The position numbers and the translations under genes are program-made. Source: Atrichornis clamosus (Eukaryota; Chordata; Aves; Passeriformes; Menuridae). Taken from it: a stretch of DNA of 64,000 nucleotides. The notes under the pieces are model-generated. The model was not told the DNA's origin, did no database searches, and was given only the letters and a program-made list of their open reading frames with translations. The DNA lies in contig WBMZ01000348.1 in the NCBI GenBank assembly GCA_013400975.1, forward strand, positions 1 to 64,000, given 5' to 3'. Below are positions 35,731 through 49,755 of the stretch, piece by piece; the first letter of the stretch is position 1, and each line of letters opens with the position of its first letter.

Positions 35731-38289
35731 CTAATTCTGGCCACAGCTTACTGTTGTGGAAAACATGGAAGACAAAGACCCTAATTAGTCAGCCCAACCA
35801 TGCATTAATTAATGCTGAACATCCAAGAGGATGGCAACTCACAGTGACTGTCTGAGTCAATGATTCATAGACAATTATTCCCACAGGAGAAACACCTTCA
35901 GAAACGTGAGCTGTATATTGTCTTTTTGAGCTAGAAATTGTCTGCAAAATTAATTATGACTCACCAAAAAACCCTTAGCAACTAAAAAGAATATTAATTT
36001 ATCCCTTACTGTTTGTGGAAGAGAGCTTAACCTAAAATAAGCGTCTTTTAGTACATCAAAGATTTTGTGACTGTGCTTTCTGCTTTTTTCTATGGAAACT
36101 CCTACCAAACATAAGCATCTTAGGTCTCTTGGGTATCAGTAGATAAATCGATCAGTGTTTTACAGAAACCTCCCCTCCACTCTTATTTCAGGTAAAATCT
36201 GAGATTGGAAAAACCTTGAAAAAATAAACACAGGAGAAATTCAAAAGCAACCAAAGTTATGCTTATTTAATCACAGAGGTAGAAGCACAGGAATTTATTC
36301 AGGAAGTGGGTTCGGGACTTTGAGGCAAAACAGTCTTTTTACTAGGTTAAAGCACTGTACCTGAAGAATGATAAAGCCAGATCTACCGTGGAGTTTGTAA
36401 ATACAGTTGTATTGCCATGAAAGGGAGTAAATCATAAAGCTGTTGACTTGACCTCTGTGCATATAAGCATTTCTCCAAGGATCAAAACTCAAACTGGGAA
36501 TAGTCAAGATGAGAGCATAGTGACACCCACACTGAGTTATCTGCAAACACTCATAGGACACACAGACAGGTTAAGTTTTGTGTTCTGTTCCACTTAATAT
36601 CATTATTATTCTGTAGTTAGTACCAAACTCCAAATAATGCTTTAACACTTAAAAAGTTTCACAGGCTACATCAAATTCTAAGCTCTTGAGGAATATCAAA
36701 GAAGGTTAATCCCACTTATTAGAGATGCCTTAACACACAGAGGCAATACTTGGAGAATTTTACTTTTTTAAATGACTGTGGTGCTTTTAACTTCATATCA
36801 ATTGATTGTTTCCCTTTCAGCCACAGGAAATTTATTTGACCCACAGTGATGTGTTGATTTACTTCAGACATCGTGTGGCTTATGAGGGGTACCAATGTTT
36901 ATCTGATATGAGGCAAACTTTGATTTTCTTCAATCCCTCACCACTCTTCAAGCTCATCATCTATAGAACAGTGATCACCACACATACACATAAAATTCAG
37001 ACCAGGTCAGTGTGGTGTTTATTCTTTATAGTCCATTTTTGTCATCCAAACACATGCTACAAGTGGTAGTACACAGAGCATGAAAAATGGAAATAAGGAA
37101 CTTGCAACAGAATATGGAATAGAAGGGAAATAAGGTGGGGGAGGGGATCTCTGCCTGCATCTTGCTATCATGGCAAGGAAAAAAATCAGTTACAGTAGGA
37201 AAGAAAATTCATTTTTGTAAAGGGCAACTGGTAACACCTGCTTGTAAACTTATTTTTACAGAGCACAGGAAAGCACCTAAATATCCAAAAACTATGTTCA
37301 TGTTTGACTTTGTGCTCACAGGTAAGTGTTAGATTTTTTGAAGGTGAAATCACAACATTCAGTCAAAGTAGTAATGACTTAATTACTCTCATAGCATTTA
37401 ATCAAGGGGTGCTCTACCTCCTCTGCATAACGAGTTCAAATTTTCAAACAACACTGTTTCCTTTCTTTCTCAGCCTGAAGCAAAACTGAGAGCAGAGAGA
37501 AATTTTATACTTTGAAAGGCATGCTTAAATTAGAGGAAAAGGAATTTCTTCTGGCTTTTATAACCAGTTTTAGACATGTTAGTGATTGGAACCAAGAAAA
37601 CATACATCATGCTGCTTCTTGAGTCTAGAGGTGATATGGAACAACACAACAAAAAAATCCCTGAATTGCCAAAAAATGTATTTTGGCTTTCTGATTTTAT
37701 TTAGTTGTCAAGAAACTGCAAGAACCTGGGAGCAGCCCTCTTAAAAGATAACAATGCTTGACAGCAAATACTTGTCTTTCTTCAAATTGTTTTCCTCTTG
37801 CTGACAGCTTTCCAATCTTCTCCAGAACCAGACTGAATTGGTTTTCTTTCCTTACAGTTCCAGTTTTCTTCAGGCTTGTGGTTAGCTGAAAGGTGGTATT
37901 GTCTATGGTAACCTCCCTGAATGAGCACCACAGGAAAAGGTGGCACTGACAACCTACAGTAGTATCCCATGGTCCAGCAGATGTGGCATTTAATTGACCT
38001 GACCCCACTGTTCCACCCTTGAGAGGAACTGAGAATACTTCTGATGGTCACATACCTTGGGGTAACGTTTTGGGACCTCCATGGCTCCAGCATCAGCCCT
38101 GCTGTTCCATGTGGCTGGGCATTGGGTCATGGGGGCTGGCAGCTCTGTGTTACAATGCCTTACCCAAACAAAAACAAGGAAAAGAAGGGCTCATCAATTC
38201 CCAGGTCTCCACCACACTCTCCACAGGCTTAGGAAACAAGGCAGATATCTGCCTCCACAGAAAGAGCAATGTATCCAACAGGGCCAGAC

Positions 38290-38415
38290 TTCAGGGACAC
38301 CTGTAGTTGTGGCATTACAGACATGGTTACTGGTGAACCTGACAGTGTTAGGTTTATGGCTGGACCTCATGATCTTAGTGGTCCTTTACAATCTAAATGA
38401 ATCTATGATTCCACG
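38290..38415 (+). mobile_element. CR1 3' tail fragment
   Basis: The stretch reads cctgtagttgtggcattaca, then gacagtgttaggtttatggc (38341-38360), then tggacctcatgatcttagtg and tgaatctatgattcc. This is the 3' UTR and terminal repeat of a CR1 subfamily of the 'gttaggtttatggttgga' type, in plus orientation. Only the last 120 or so bases are recognisable. The CR1 subfamily differs from the copies at the window ends. Confidence 0.85.
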
Positions 38416-39845
38416 GTCTGCTAGGAAATTGCAACTAGAAAAATGCTTTTCAGAACTAAAACTGTACTTGAGGTAAAATGGAAAGAAAAGTCACAGCAGA
38501 TAGATATATTAAAATTTATGCATAGGGGAAACTGCAAAAGTTAAACAGATAATGTGCTGGTGGTGAAGTAGGAATATAGAAACATAAAAGCAAAATAACA
38601 GCATGAAAGATAAACAGCTTTATCAAATATTCCATAACTAAAAGGTAAAATTGTAGAACCACATTCTTGAGCAAGCCTGACAGTAGTCTTGGTTTTGGTG
38701 CAAATGAAACCCTTCATTTCACCTGGGGAATCTAGTTAGTAACATTTGCAGGACACCTTAAATTACTTCAGATCACTGGAAATAGCTATCAAGCTCATTG
38801 AAAACCTTTGCTCATAATCAGCCTTTTAAAATAGCAGTAAAAATCCAGAACACAAGGTAAGTGTCCACAAAAGGGCACTTGATTCATCTGTGACTGAGAC
38901 TCTCTTGTAGACTTAACAAGCATGAAATATGCCCCCTGCATTTTAGAAGGGAACATAAAATATTCAGTGTTCCAGAAATAATAGGAGAAAATCACCCTCT
39001 TCCACACATTTTTAAAAATAAAAGGGTAAAACTGTTTGCAATACAATTCTGTTTAATTATCATGAAAAAATTATTACATTATATCAAAGATATTAATGTT
39101 AATTTATCCTAAGCTAAACGGAGGTAGTGAGACTAGATAAAGCTTCCTGGGGTTTTTCAGTGGTTTGAGTTTTTTTAATATGCTAGACAAGATAAGGAAT
39201 AGCTCATAAAAAGGAAAGATTTGAAATAGCGTTCTCTGTTTTTTAAAAAAGCAGTATATTATTTTCTATGAAAAAAACAAGCACATTAATAACAATTCAA
39301 TCTTATTTTGTAACGAGAATTTTCATCACACAGAATTTCAGCCATGAATCTTGGTTCTGCTCAGTCTTTTATTTTGAAGCTTCTGGTTTCTTATTAAAGA
39401 AAATGTAAATTGCTCTGAAAGTGTTCTCTGTGTACAGGAACAGGCAAATCTCCCAGGGAACAACCTACATCCCTCAGGATGTGACCAATCGTTTGGCTCT
39501 TGAAATTAAAAGATACTACAAAGCTTCAACTTTTTAGAAAATGACAAGCTCAACTTCAGAAATATAAATCACCAAATAGCTGGTGTTTATTTACCATGGA
39601 GGAAAACAAATTCTTTCCTGGGTTTTTTTTGCTCTTTTTTTTTAAAACATATATTTTCTTCATACCCCACAGGATCTGTGGCATTTCTAGATGCATTGTA
39701 TGCAGTGCCCCGAGGGTACTTCTATTTGTATTATTATAGGTGGCTTTGAGAGCACAAAGGGAAGCTGAGCAGCTCTATCCTGGCTGAGCTGCGAATGAGC
39801 CGCCCTGCAACACAAACGGAGGCACCCTGAGGGCACCACTGAATT

Positions 39846-39859
39846 TGTGTGTGTGTGTG
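39846..39859. repeat. (TG)7 microsatellite
   Basis: Seven perfect TG units. A T-rich run of 26 bases (one C) follows about 90 bp later at 39952-39977. Confidence 0.95.
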
Positions 39860-42599
39860 CCTATGTATCCCTGTGCGCACGCTTTAAAACATAACCAGGA
39901 CAGAACTCTTTCAGATGAACTGATCTCTAAAGGTTGAATCCTTGAAAGAACTTTTTTTCTTTTTTTTTTTTTTTTTTATAACATGTCTTGGCTTGCTTTC
40001 AGCATTATCAGTTTCTCTGATAACAAAACTACCTTTGTTTTTTTAATGTATTCAAGGCCTTATGGTTTGAAAAATTTTCCTACAGTGACTGATTGTCAAA
40101 CTTGTCATAAAATGCAACCTTAAGAAAAGTGATTACATTTAAATGAATTAGAAAATAGCTCTTCCATTAAAATTCAAAAGGGTCTCTAAAATACTTGTAT
40201 TGAAAGCAAGCATTTATATTTTATATTAACTATTTCCTTTCCTTTCAAGAGTAAGAACCAACATTTACATTGTGATTGTTTGATAATATCAACATAGATT
40301 CAACTTTTCCCATCTGACCAATATTCTGCCCTTATTATAGGCATTAGTTAAATAACATTTGTTCTACCCAAACAAATAGAAAAAACCAAAATATGAATAC
40401 CTATACTGAAATTAAAAGTTGTAATTATTTTGTTTAAAGGAATACTTATTTATCATTTGCATTATCAGACAGTCTCAAAAAATTAAAATGAAAAACTAAA
40501 GTGCCTTTTACGTTCTTTGTCATACTGCAAAATAGCAGGGTTAAAATCAAACAAAATGGGTGAATCTGATCTTGCAAATGTCTGCACTAATCGGAGCCTG
40601 ACTCGTACAAAAAATTCAATATGAATGGAAGAAATGATCCCCTGCGGCACAGGCAGCATTGGACCCCAGCAGGGATTCATCCCATCATTGATCTAGTTCA
40701 TGAACATGGACTTCCAGTTTATAACAAGCATAAGTGGACACTTTTAATCTATCAGTTAAGACAAACAATAAATCTTTATTTTTCTTTGCTGTCATGACCC
40801 AGGCAGCTGTAGAGCTCCAGCACTGTCTTACCGGGGAACTGCACACAGCCATGTGTCTCTACCAAATAATAATTTTCATGCCTTAGATATTTATGATCTT
40901 GTTTCCTTAAACAACCACGGCAAGCACATTTCCAAGTAGCCTATCTTTTCCTTATGCCGAGAGGTCCCAGTAACGCATTCCCTGGGAACAAAAATACACA
41001 CGGGGAGCACATCGTGCCCTCAGGCTAAAAAAGGCCATGGAAGGTGGAGCTGTTGTGGACAGAGGCTAATGGGGGCATGCTAATCTAACAGTCATTTAAA
41101 AATGAAGCAACCTTAGGACAAAGCAAATAACCCCCTTTCTAGGCTTATTTAAATCATATAGCACAACTGTGAGTAGAAGAATTTGGGCAAAAACTTAATG
41201 CCAAACATGGGAACTACCACCATGAATGTAATTCAATTAGTTTTAGGTGAAAAAGACATGAATGCGGACTCTTAGAAAATAACTGACTGCTCCTATAAGA
41301 ACGCTGAGGAGTTCCTAGGACAACAGAATAATGGCAACAAAAGTAAAAATTCCCTTCTCTACGTTATGGTTCTATATTAACAAATTAGTAAAGCAGTATG
41401 AACAGTTTGGTCAATAATCTCTGACTTTAATGTTCATTCATTCAAAATAGTACTATTTACATTGTTGTAACATGCAGAGGTTGGAAACAAAACAGGCATT
41501 ATTTTTTCCTTTCATTTTCCTGTTACTTTGTTAAGTAAAACTGCATTTTTCAATATTCAGAGTTTGACACACTGATTATACATCCATTTCCAAGGAACAG
41601 ACTTCAGTGGCACAGGACAATCACTGTGCAATACAGTTAACAGTCAGCCTGGGCACACAGACCTGCTTAATTACTGTTTGTCCTCATAAGAAAGGCTTCC
41701 TAAAGGGCTACAGAATTTTATTCAAAAACCCTAAGAGTTCTGGGTTTTTTTGGTTTCCTGACTGATTTTTACTTTTATGGTCAGCTGATGAAGAAAGTAA
41801 GTCTTTAACTACTGCATTTTTCTTTTAAGACAAAAGATCAGCTACCTTGAATTCCAGAGTAGTACAGAATAATAACAATTTCATTTTATCTGACAGTAAA
41901 TACACTCAAACATTCAGCACATTTTCAAGTCATTTTTTTTTACACAGCCTGAAACTTTCATTCTTTTTAATGCTTTTTTTCTTTTTAAATATGTAGACAA
42001 AGGTTTTGCTCATCTGGGTCGAAATTCATTCTGTGCAGAGTACTCATTTATATCTCCCCTAAAATTTAAACTAAGCTTCTCCCTCTCCCCTTAAGGAATG
42101 TAATTACTCTCCTTCATTTCTTGTAGTTCCCATGATGTGCCTGTCTTCCAAATAGAGAATAATGCATTATCTGTGCCCCAAGGAATTTATATTAGAAGAT
42201 AAAGTATATTATTGTCTGCAAAATGAATTATTTTAAATAAAAAGAGATGCTAGAATGCAATTACTGTGTTCAAGAGGACACATTTAGTTCTGTTTAAACT
42301 GATGCTGAAAAATGCTGCATGCTTAATGGCACAATTCAGATAATAATATGTTACAACAGGAACTATATTCATAAAATCAAATGTAATTTGCATACAGATA
42401 AAATATCTATTTTATCTACTGTCCATAGGCTAAAATAGAAAGTATAGATTGATATTTGCTTCCAGTGCGACACAACTGTGGATAAAGACTTAAACCTTTC
42501 CTTGATACTCACCACTCACATGTTAAAAATCTATGATTTTTTTAATGCATCCTGAAATTCAAATATGCCCCAGATTTTTTTCAAAATGCCAATGCTATC

Positions 42600-42796
42600 A
42601 CACAAGATTGAAAGAAAAACATAGATAAAAATAGAAACCAAAGACACACACCCCTAAGAAACCCAACCAACCAACCAAAAAAAACCAAAGCAAACAAACA
42701 AACAAACAAACAAACAAACAAACCACCAATAAAAAAATCAAACAAAGAAATCCCCAAACAAACTCCAAAACAAACCACAATCAAACACCAAAACAT
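42600..42796. repeat. A/C-rich tract with (CAAA)n core
   Basis: The core at about 42690-42723 is a perfect CAAA microsatellite, preceded by CAAC units (42664-42677) and flanked on both sides by A/C-rich text. On the minus strand it yields the artefact ORFs with FVCLFVCLFVCL-like peptides at 42581-42796; those are not genes. Confidence 0.9.
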
Positions 42797-44734
42797 ATAT
42801 TCAGGGTAAATTTACAATATTTTTAAGACCACAACTGTAATAATTGAAGTGCACAACTGCAATAACTACACACAATTTCTTCATTACAATAGAGTAAAAT
42901 AATAGATAATGTAATACATTGCCATAGACCCATACAGATCTGTGCAATTTTTAAAATAAGATAAAGCTTTTAATTATTTGAGCTTGCTGTCCTGTTTCAT
43001 AGTATATACATTTTACACATCTATTTAGTGCTCCTGGCTGCCTGTATTTACATGATGTAGCAATATACTCTTCTATTTTCCTCCTAATCCTCTTCCTCTC
43101 TTTCTACACTGATTAGGAAGTAAGATGTAGAAATGGATCTCCATGCCCAGGTGAAAACATGCTTTTAAATAGGAGGGTGGAAGATACAAGCAAGACATGA
43201 GGAGAAAAAGATGCAAAATGCTGGAAGTTGTCTAGGAGATGGTTGAAGATTTCTTCACCAGCAGGAGTTATGAACAACCTGGTATATTAAGCAGGTATCA
43301 GCTGCATCTGATTCTGCCCAGAGGCAGAGGGATGGACTGGGTGACTGCTGGAAGCCATTCACAGCTATTCCTTGCCATTTTTCATCCATTTGAATTTCAG
43401 AGTAGATTCCACCTTCTTAATTATAGTAGGATATGGCTTCAAACAAATGAATATGGCAACAAAGATATTACACATAAGATCAAATCCCACTTACAATACA
43501 GTCTTTTATAATAAGAGAATGTGCATATTTGGAACAGTGTGAAACCTCTTCTTTACAATTTTGTTTTGTCTTCCTTTGTTTAACCTGCCTTATGTGTCAT
43601 AGCTAGAAATCCTTGATTACTCATGCAAAACCTAGACTTGAAATTCTTCATTTTCAGGAAGAACTGATGTGTTGTTTCTCCTCATATACTAGAAGAACAT
43701 TAAATGAATTGACCTGTACATGTTTCATTTGAGTGGACCTATGACAGCTACAATTGCAGTATGGTTTCAAGCTTGACAACACAACTGTATATTTTCAAAC
43801 GTTGTAGTCTAAGGAGCATCAGCATATTTTTTATTCACTTGCTTTCAGATTCTGATCAAACATTTAACTCTTTCTTCCACAGCTACCTCACTTGAACCAG
43901 AATTAGCAGAATAATCTTCAGTTTAAAAAAGTGCAGATTTATTCTACACCCCAGCTGTTGAATTCTTCTGTATTACAATGAACGATGCTTCTAAATTGTA
44001 TGTATTTTCTATTATGCATAAAACAATATCACATTTCAGGATAATTCTGAGTATTTTTCGTGACTTCATGTTCCAAATTTATAGTAGGGGCAAACTCCTT
44101 CAGAAACTGCTGCTGGTGCAGGATGGATGGGAAACAGTATGACAGCATCAAGAACGGCTAAACCAAAACTTTTGCTCACCTCTTATAGACATAAAAGACG
44201 GGTTTTGGCCCTGCACACTCAGAGTGACAAAAATTCAGTTTTTCCTACACTACTAGAAAGCCTTTAGCTGTCTCTAGGACAAAATAAAATATATAAAAAT
44301 AGAAAAAGAACCAGACAAAAGCAAACAACCAAAACCTTGTAAAACACAGTAAATACTAAATTCTGAAGCAGAATGCCAAATTGTTTCCTTGGACTAGATA
44401 AAGTAAGATATTGCCAAGCTCCACGGCGTGTGTTATGTGACACACAACTCCTTAGATCACAGCAAAAGCTTATTCAGGCTTCTATTTGACCTATTTGACC
44501 AGTGCAGGCTTTAAATGCAGTTGAAATAAAATTGCAGTCAGCCATTTAATCTATGTTCCAATTTAATCCATCTTCCCAGTTTCAGAGTCAGTGGTGCTTA
44601 TGATCTTATCAGAACTGCAAAGTCATACAAGCAGACTGCCTCTCACTTTTCTTTGGAAAAAGATTAGTTAACAACAAACAACTGCTTTTCCAAGTCTTAA
44701 AAGTAAAGCACAAATGTAATCTATATATTCATGT

Positions 44735-44753
44735 ACATATATACATATATACA
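44735..44753. repeat. TATACA-type microsatellite
   Basis: About three units of ATATAC between inverted ATGTAC/TACATG-like ends. Short simple repeat. Confidence 0.75.
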
Positions 44754-47496
44754 TGGACATGACTGGTTCTTCACATTCATTTTCAATATAAAGATTAATA
44801 TGTATTCCCTTCAAAGGTTTAGTAGGATCTAATGTCTTTTGACCAGAGATGAGTCCAATACTCCTGGTTTATGAAAATGAAGACATTTTATGGACAGTTA
44901 CGGTAAGGTCACTTGACACATGTCAAACAAGTAACTGAGTTAAGAGAACCATTTAAACTTAGATATCTTAGTCTTATTTTTGTGATTAATTAGTTACCTT
45001 TCAGAATTTGATAAGGAATCTTTTAATATTGTTGGACAATAATTCCTTTAAACTACCCTGGACAAGCAAAGCTAAGCAGACTTCAAGAACGGATTAACAC
45101 CCAGGATTCTCCATAAGAATGACTTAATTACAAAGGCTTAAGAGAAGAAATGCTTTAATACAGGAAACAAGAACTATTTGACCTGTAGAGGTTGACTGAA
45201 AGTTATCACTTTCATGAAAATGAGTGATCAATAAAAACTCAAAAGAGGAATTATTTTTAAAGATGGTTAAGAAGTTGCTACCGCTAGAAAATAAAGAAAA
45301 TAACTTCTGTTTTATGAGCTTCAAGTTCCACACAAGACATCCACAGAACTGCTGAGGCACCGCACAGAGCAGCAGCTCTACGCTGAGTCTACATGATTTT
45401 TTCTGTCTTCTGAGGGCCACAAAGAATAAAATGCAAGATGTCTTAAAAATTATACACATTTTCTTACTGTCATTAGCTTGCCAGTGCTTCCTTATGGCAG
45501 GTTCAGCTGCACACCTACCCCTTCATTTCCGCAAATGTTTGTTGATACCTGTATTAATTTACGGGATTCATCCGATCTGAATGAGACCAGCAAGGAAATC
45601 TGAGCCAGCATGGGCTTTCTACTCCAGCACCGCCACAGTTCTACAGCATAGTGATAAGGCTTGGACGTCAGTAAATCAGAAAACTTATATCAAAACCAAA
45701 GGAAAACTCTGACTCTCTAAGAAAAAATCTAGAATATATAAAATCCAAGAAATAAAGATGAAAACCAGTGGCAGCCATTCAAGGACCTGAACCATCCAAG
45801 TTATTCTGCTCCAGCTAAAGTAAGTTTACAAAAACTGTTAGCTGGTGAAAGCGCTGGATGAGGCAGAAACCACAGGAGTGAGAGGCAGGACTACAGGATT
45901 AAATCAAGCCAATTTAAACAGAATAAAGTAAATAGCTAAAAAGCAGCTAGAAATAATGTGTATTGAAGCCAGCCTGACCATGGAAATTACCAGGGAATAC
46001 CATATTATTAAACTGTAATGACACTAGTTTAATAGATGTATCCCAAGAACAGTAAGGGAAACTAATGGACAAACAAATACAGATACAAATCAACTACCTC
46101 AGTAACAACCACAACTTCAGTGTCAGTCATATGAAGAAAGTAACTTGTTATAAAGACTTCAGTGAAAACTGTGCATGTGTGAGTTGGGAGAAACACTAGC
46201 TCAACCTGTATTTAATTTTAATATGGAAGTGCCACTGCCTTGCTGGGACACCTGGATGGGGAAAAATACTAACTCCAAAAAAGCTAGGCAAATCCACCTC
46301 AGGCAAAATTATAACCCAACTTCCTTGCTAGAAATAGATCCTGATTCTCTGAATCATGCAGAGACATTTGAACAGCAAGTACAGAGTCTTGAACATTCAG
46401 ACCTTTGAGAACAGTTTATAGTCATGTGGAGATCAGCTGCCACTGCTTGTCACCTGCATTTCTGAAAAATGTCACATATGCAGTCTGTCGATGTACTGTA
46501 AATCGTTTTCAAGGAATTAGTCTCCTGCAGGTTGAAGCAAATGATTCCAAACTGTTTTGCAGCAAGATGACTTGACATGGCAATGGCCAATTGTTTGAAC
46601 TATTTGCTTCCAGAAAGGTATCCTTTGCGATTGTCCAAACACAGGAGAACAAGCAGTGTCCATATCACAGCTACGGTATTTCCTAACTCATGAAAACTGG
46701 GAAACGTGTTTGTAAATACACCACATGAGACTATTATCAGTTATACTTTCAAGATAGACATGGTCCTAAAGGGACTGAAAAATCTTTTATCCCACTCTAA
46801 ATCCAGATTTAATAAAAAGAAAGAGAACCTGGTCCACTCTTCTCTAGAGATCTTTATCCCTCTTTCCCAAGGGTTCTCCAAGAGTGGGGGTGGCTGCTGG
46901 TAGTCCCAGTGGCTGGGGGGGGATGTGAATGTCTATCACTGTGCACAGAGAATGGTAACTTCTTAGGACTTAGTCACAGATCAGTGGCTAGAAATTTTAG
47001 GTTTTATTAACATGTTGCAAGTGTTTTTCAGTTTACTTTATTGCTGCTATGGATCCTGAATTTATAGTTCATCAATTGCCAGCTAAATACCAGTCATTAA
47101 TAAATTCGTAGAACTCTTTGATTCGGACTTTGTTTTGAGCTATTTGAACCTATGTGGTTTTTCTCTGCCAGTAGATGCCTGTTCCAACGTCCTGGCACAA
47201 CTAAAACACTTTGTCCAGCTACTTTAGAGCTGGCTTTTCAGAGCAGAACTTACATAAGGGTTTGGCTGACAATGCAACACGTGCAACACAGTCAAATTCT
47301 GCATTTCATTAAATAACAGAATAATCATGCTGTAGACAATATTTATTAATTCAAACCTGCAGAGAACCTCAAGTTCTCTTGACTGGACACCATTTTATCA
47401 CATTTCAGACAGATATAACGTCAAGAATTACAGCAGTGCCAGCTTAAATTTCATTCCAGTTTGTTGTGGTTTTTTCCTGCTTAGAACCTTCAAACA

Positions 47497-47522
47497 GTAT
47501 TTTTAGTTTTCACTAAAAATAC
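47497..47522. repeat. Perfect 10-bp hairpin
   Basis: GTATTTTTAG (47497-47506) and CTAAAAATAC (47513-47522) are exact reverse complements around TTTTCA. AT-rich arms make a chance origin likely. Confidence 0.6.
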
Positions 47523-48905
47523 ATTTACTTGTACTAAACTTATTTTCAAAACTCTTACTTTGGAAAAGAGCCTCTTCCTCCATCATTTAACATTAAAATA
47601 AAAGTCAGTAGAATAAAAAGCTCATCATATATTTGGTAAAGTAAAACTTCTTTTACTTCTCGTGCTTTATTTAAGTTAGAGAATTGAAAGTTACATGTAT
47701 ATATTACTACTCATAAACCAAAACTCACTATTACAACTCTAGAAATACTTGACAGCAGAACATTATGGATGCCAGAAATGTGACAAACTGTAAAAGTCAG
47801 AAGCAGCTCTGAATGTTTCTTCACAGTCATGGATGGCATCTTGTCACCTTGTAACACAGGAGCTGCTTCTGTTACAATGGCATTTCAACACAGACTTTTC
47901 CTAGGAAAAGATTTAAGCTTGTCCTTTTCCTCACTTTCATACATCTTAGGTTATTTCTTGGAATATTTCTTAGATTCTTAGAATTGGTTCTATCAATTTC
48001 TCAGGATTTTGTTGTGTTTTATATTAGGAGGCAGACAAAAAAGGAGTAAATCCAAACTATCCTACATGAAGACAAAATTACTGTTCTAACCAAAAACAAT
48101 GAAAAATAAGTAATGTGGGGACAAACGGAATTGAGCATTTCATTTAGAGGAACTTGTTCCTTGTGGTGGAAGACCTGAGCTAGATTTGCAGCATGATACA
48201 CACACCGGGGAGGAAAGTCCCATTGTGAAACAAGTGAGATCAAACTTCTCCCATCCCACTTCAGTTTTTCAGTGGCTGGACAATTAGGTAGAACATCTAC
48301 AGCACAACTCCCACCCCTTCTAACAGATACACTAATTTAAATGTGTTTCTTTGATAGCTGTCATATGTCTAAAGAAAGATTGAGCTTGAAGGTTTTTTCC
48401 TCCAAAATAGAGACTTCTCCAAGTTTGTCTTTTGAACTTTTTCCAAAAATACTGTCACATCCCCTTACTAAAACTAGATTTTCATTCATCAAATAACCAT
48501 CCCTATGGTTTGTCAATTTGCGTAATATTTGCATTTAATTTGTTTGAAGCTGTTTACATTTAGGACTTCCAGTCCAATACATGTAGGGCTGTCACAAATC
48601 AGGCCATGAGATTTCTCCCTAATTTACTCTAGGAGAAGTCAGTAAGGTGAATTTGGCACATGATCCACTCCATTGTCAGAAAGGTGTGACCTTTTTTACC
48701 AAAACAGTTGCACCTGAAGAGGATTTCTGCTCAAAGCCTATACAAAAGTGTTGAACCTCTCACTGCTGGGATATTTAGATTTTACAAATAAAGGTTCCCC
48801 TACTTCCACTAGGTATCTAATTGGACCACAGTAACATTAGGAACAACATGAAATATAGTTAATCAGCTCTTATTTAATTTAAGTCTTTTAACTTACAGCT
48901 TTTCT

Positions 48906-48984
48906 TAAAAAACCCCAAACAAACAAAAACCAAACCAAAAATCCAAACAAACAAAACCCCAAAAATACAACACCACCAAAAAAA
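48906..48984. repeat. A/C-rich low-complexity tract
   Basis: AACCCC, AAACAAAC and ACCAAACC words over about 80 bp with almost no G or T. Same strand orientation as the other tracts. Confidence 0.8.
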
Positions 48985-49710
48985 GCCTTTTTTTCCCACC
49001 AACAAAAAAGTAGCTATATTTTACGTTAAAACATTGAATATAAGAAAAAGAATTAAAATAAATTAGAAAAATTAAAAGGAAGATAAGAGAGAAACACCTG
49101 GAAGTAGAAATTCTCTTTAGTCATCATCTCGCCTCTACAGGAGTAAGTATTTGCTCCAAGCAGCACTGTAGAGATTTATTGTTTGTTTATCTTGGAAAGC
49201 CAACATTTCCAGAGAATTGTACTCCGGATTTCTGGATTGGACTAACAGAGCACAGGCTGTGAGAAGAGAATTATTAATTGAAAAGGTTATTCCTAGATGG
49301 ACTGAGAACACACATGCAACCTCTCTACCAGATTTTTTTTCTGCAGCAAAGAAAGACTAGGTTCAACTATATAGTGACTTCTAAAACTGATCAAAAAACA
49401 TTTTCGGGGGAAGAAGAGACTTAAGTGTTTCTTACGTATCCCAAACTGCACAATTCTTCTCACAGAACTAACAAGTTTAGATTGAAAACAAAGGAAAAAA
49501 AAAACTTGAAAAAGAATCACAAAATCATCAGTGTGCCTACAGCCTATTTCAGCATCAGCTTACAAAGTAATCCTTTACTTCCGACTAAAGGATTTTTCCA
49601 AGGATGTGTCTTTCCCATGTTGATTTCCCCTCCTTACACACCACTCAAGGGGTCCAGGTAGACCTCCATAACTAGTTTATTGATCCATCCCTGGTCACCC
49701 TTAACACACT

Positions 49711-49755
49711 GCCTCTCTCTCCTACTTCTAAGGCATTCTCTCTCCTACTTCTTAG
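49711..49755. repeat. Imperfect 22-bp tandem duplication
   Basis: Two adjacent units (49711-49732 and 49733-49755) share tctctcctacttct with minor differences at their ends. Local duplication; no function seen. Confidence 0.8.

Larger units (their letters stand above)
32298..38289. other. No gene seen
   Basis: AT-rich sequence with an extreme AT segment (34440-34640) and an A/C tract (35632-35730). The 183-codon minus ORF at 35105-35656 begins at TTG, has its first ATG far inside and is hydrophobic only because its strand is T-rich, so it is rejected. The part at 37690-38290 is somewhat richer in GC, with two overlapping 103-codon minus ORFs that show no domain. Confidence 0.5.

Noticed and set aside
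42581..42796. Minus ORFs with repeated FVCL residues, membrane-like
   Set aside because: Translation of a CAAA microsatellite; not a gene.
46871..46922. G-rich runs, possible G-quadruplex
   Set aside because: Too few G-runs with long spacers between them to support a quadruplex call.
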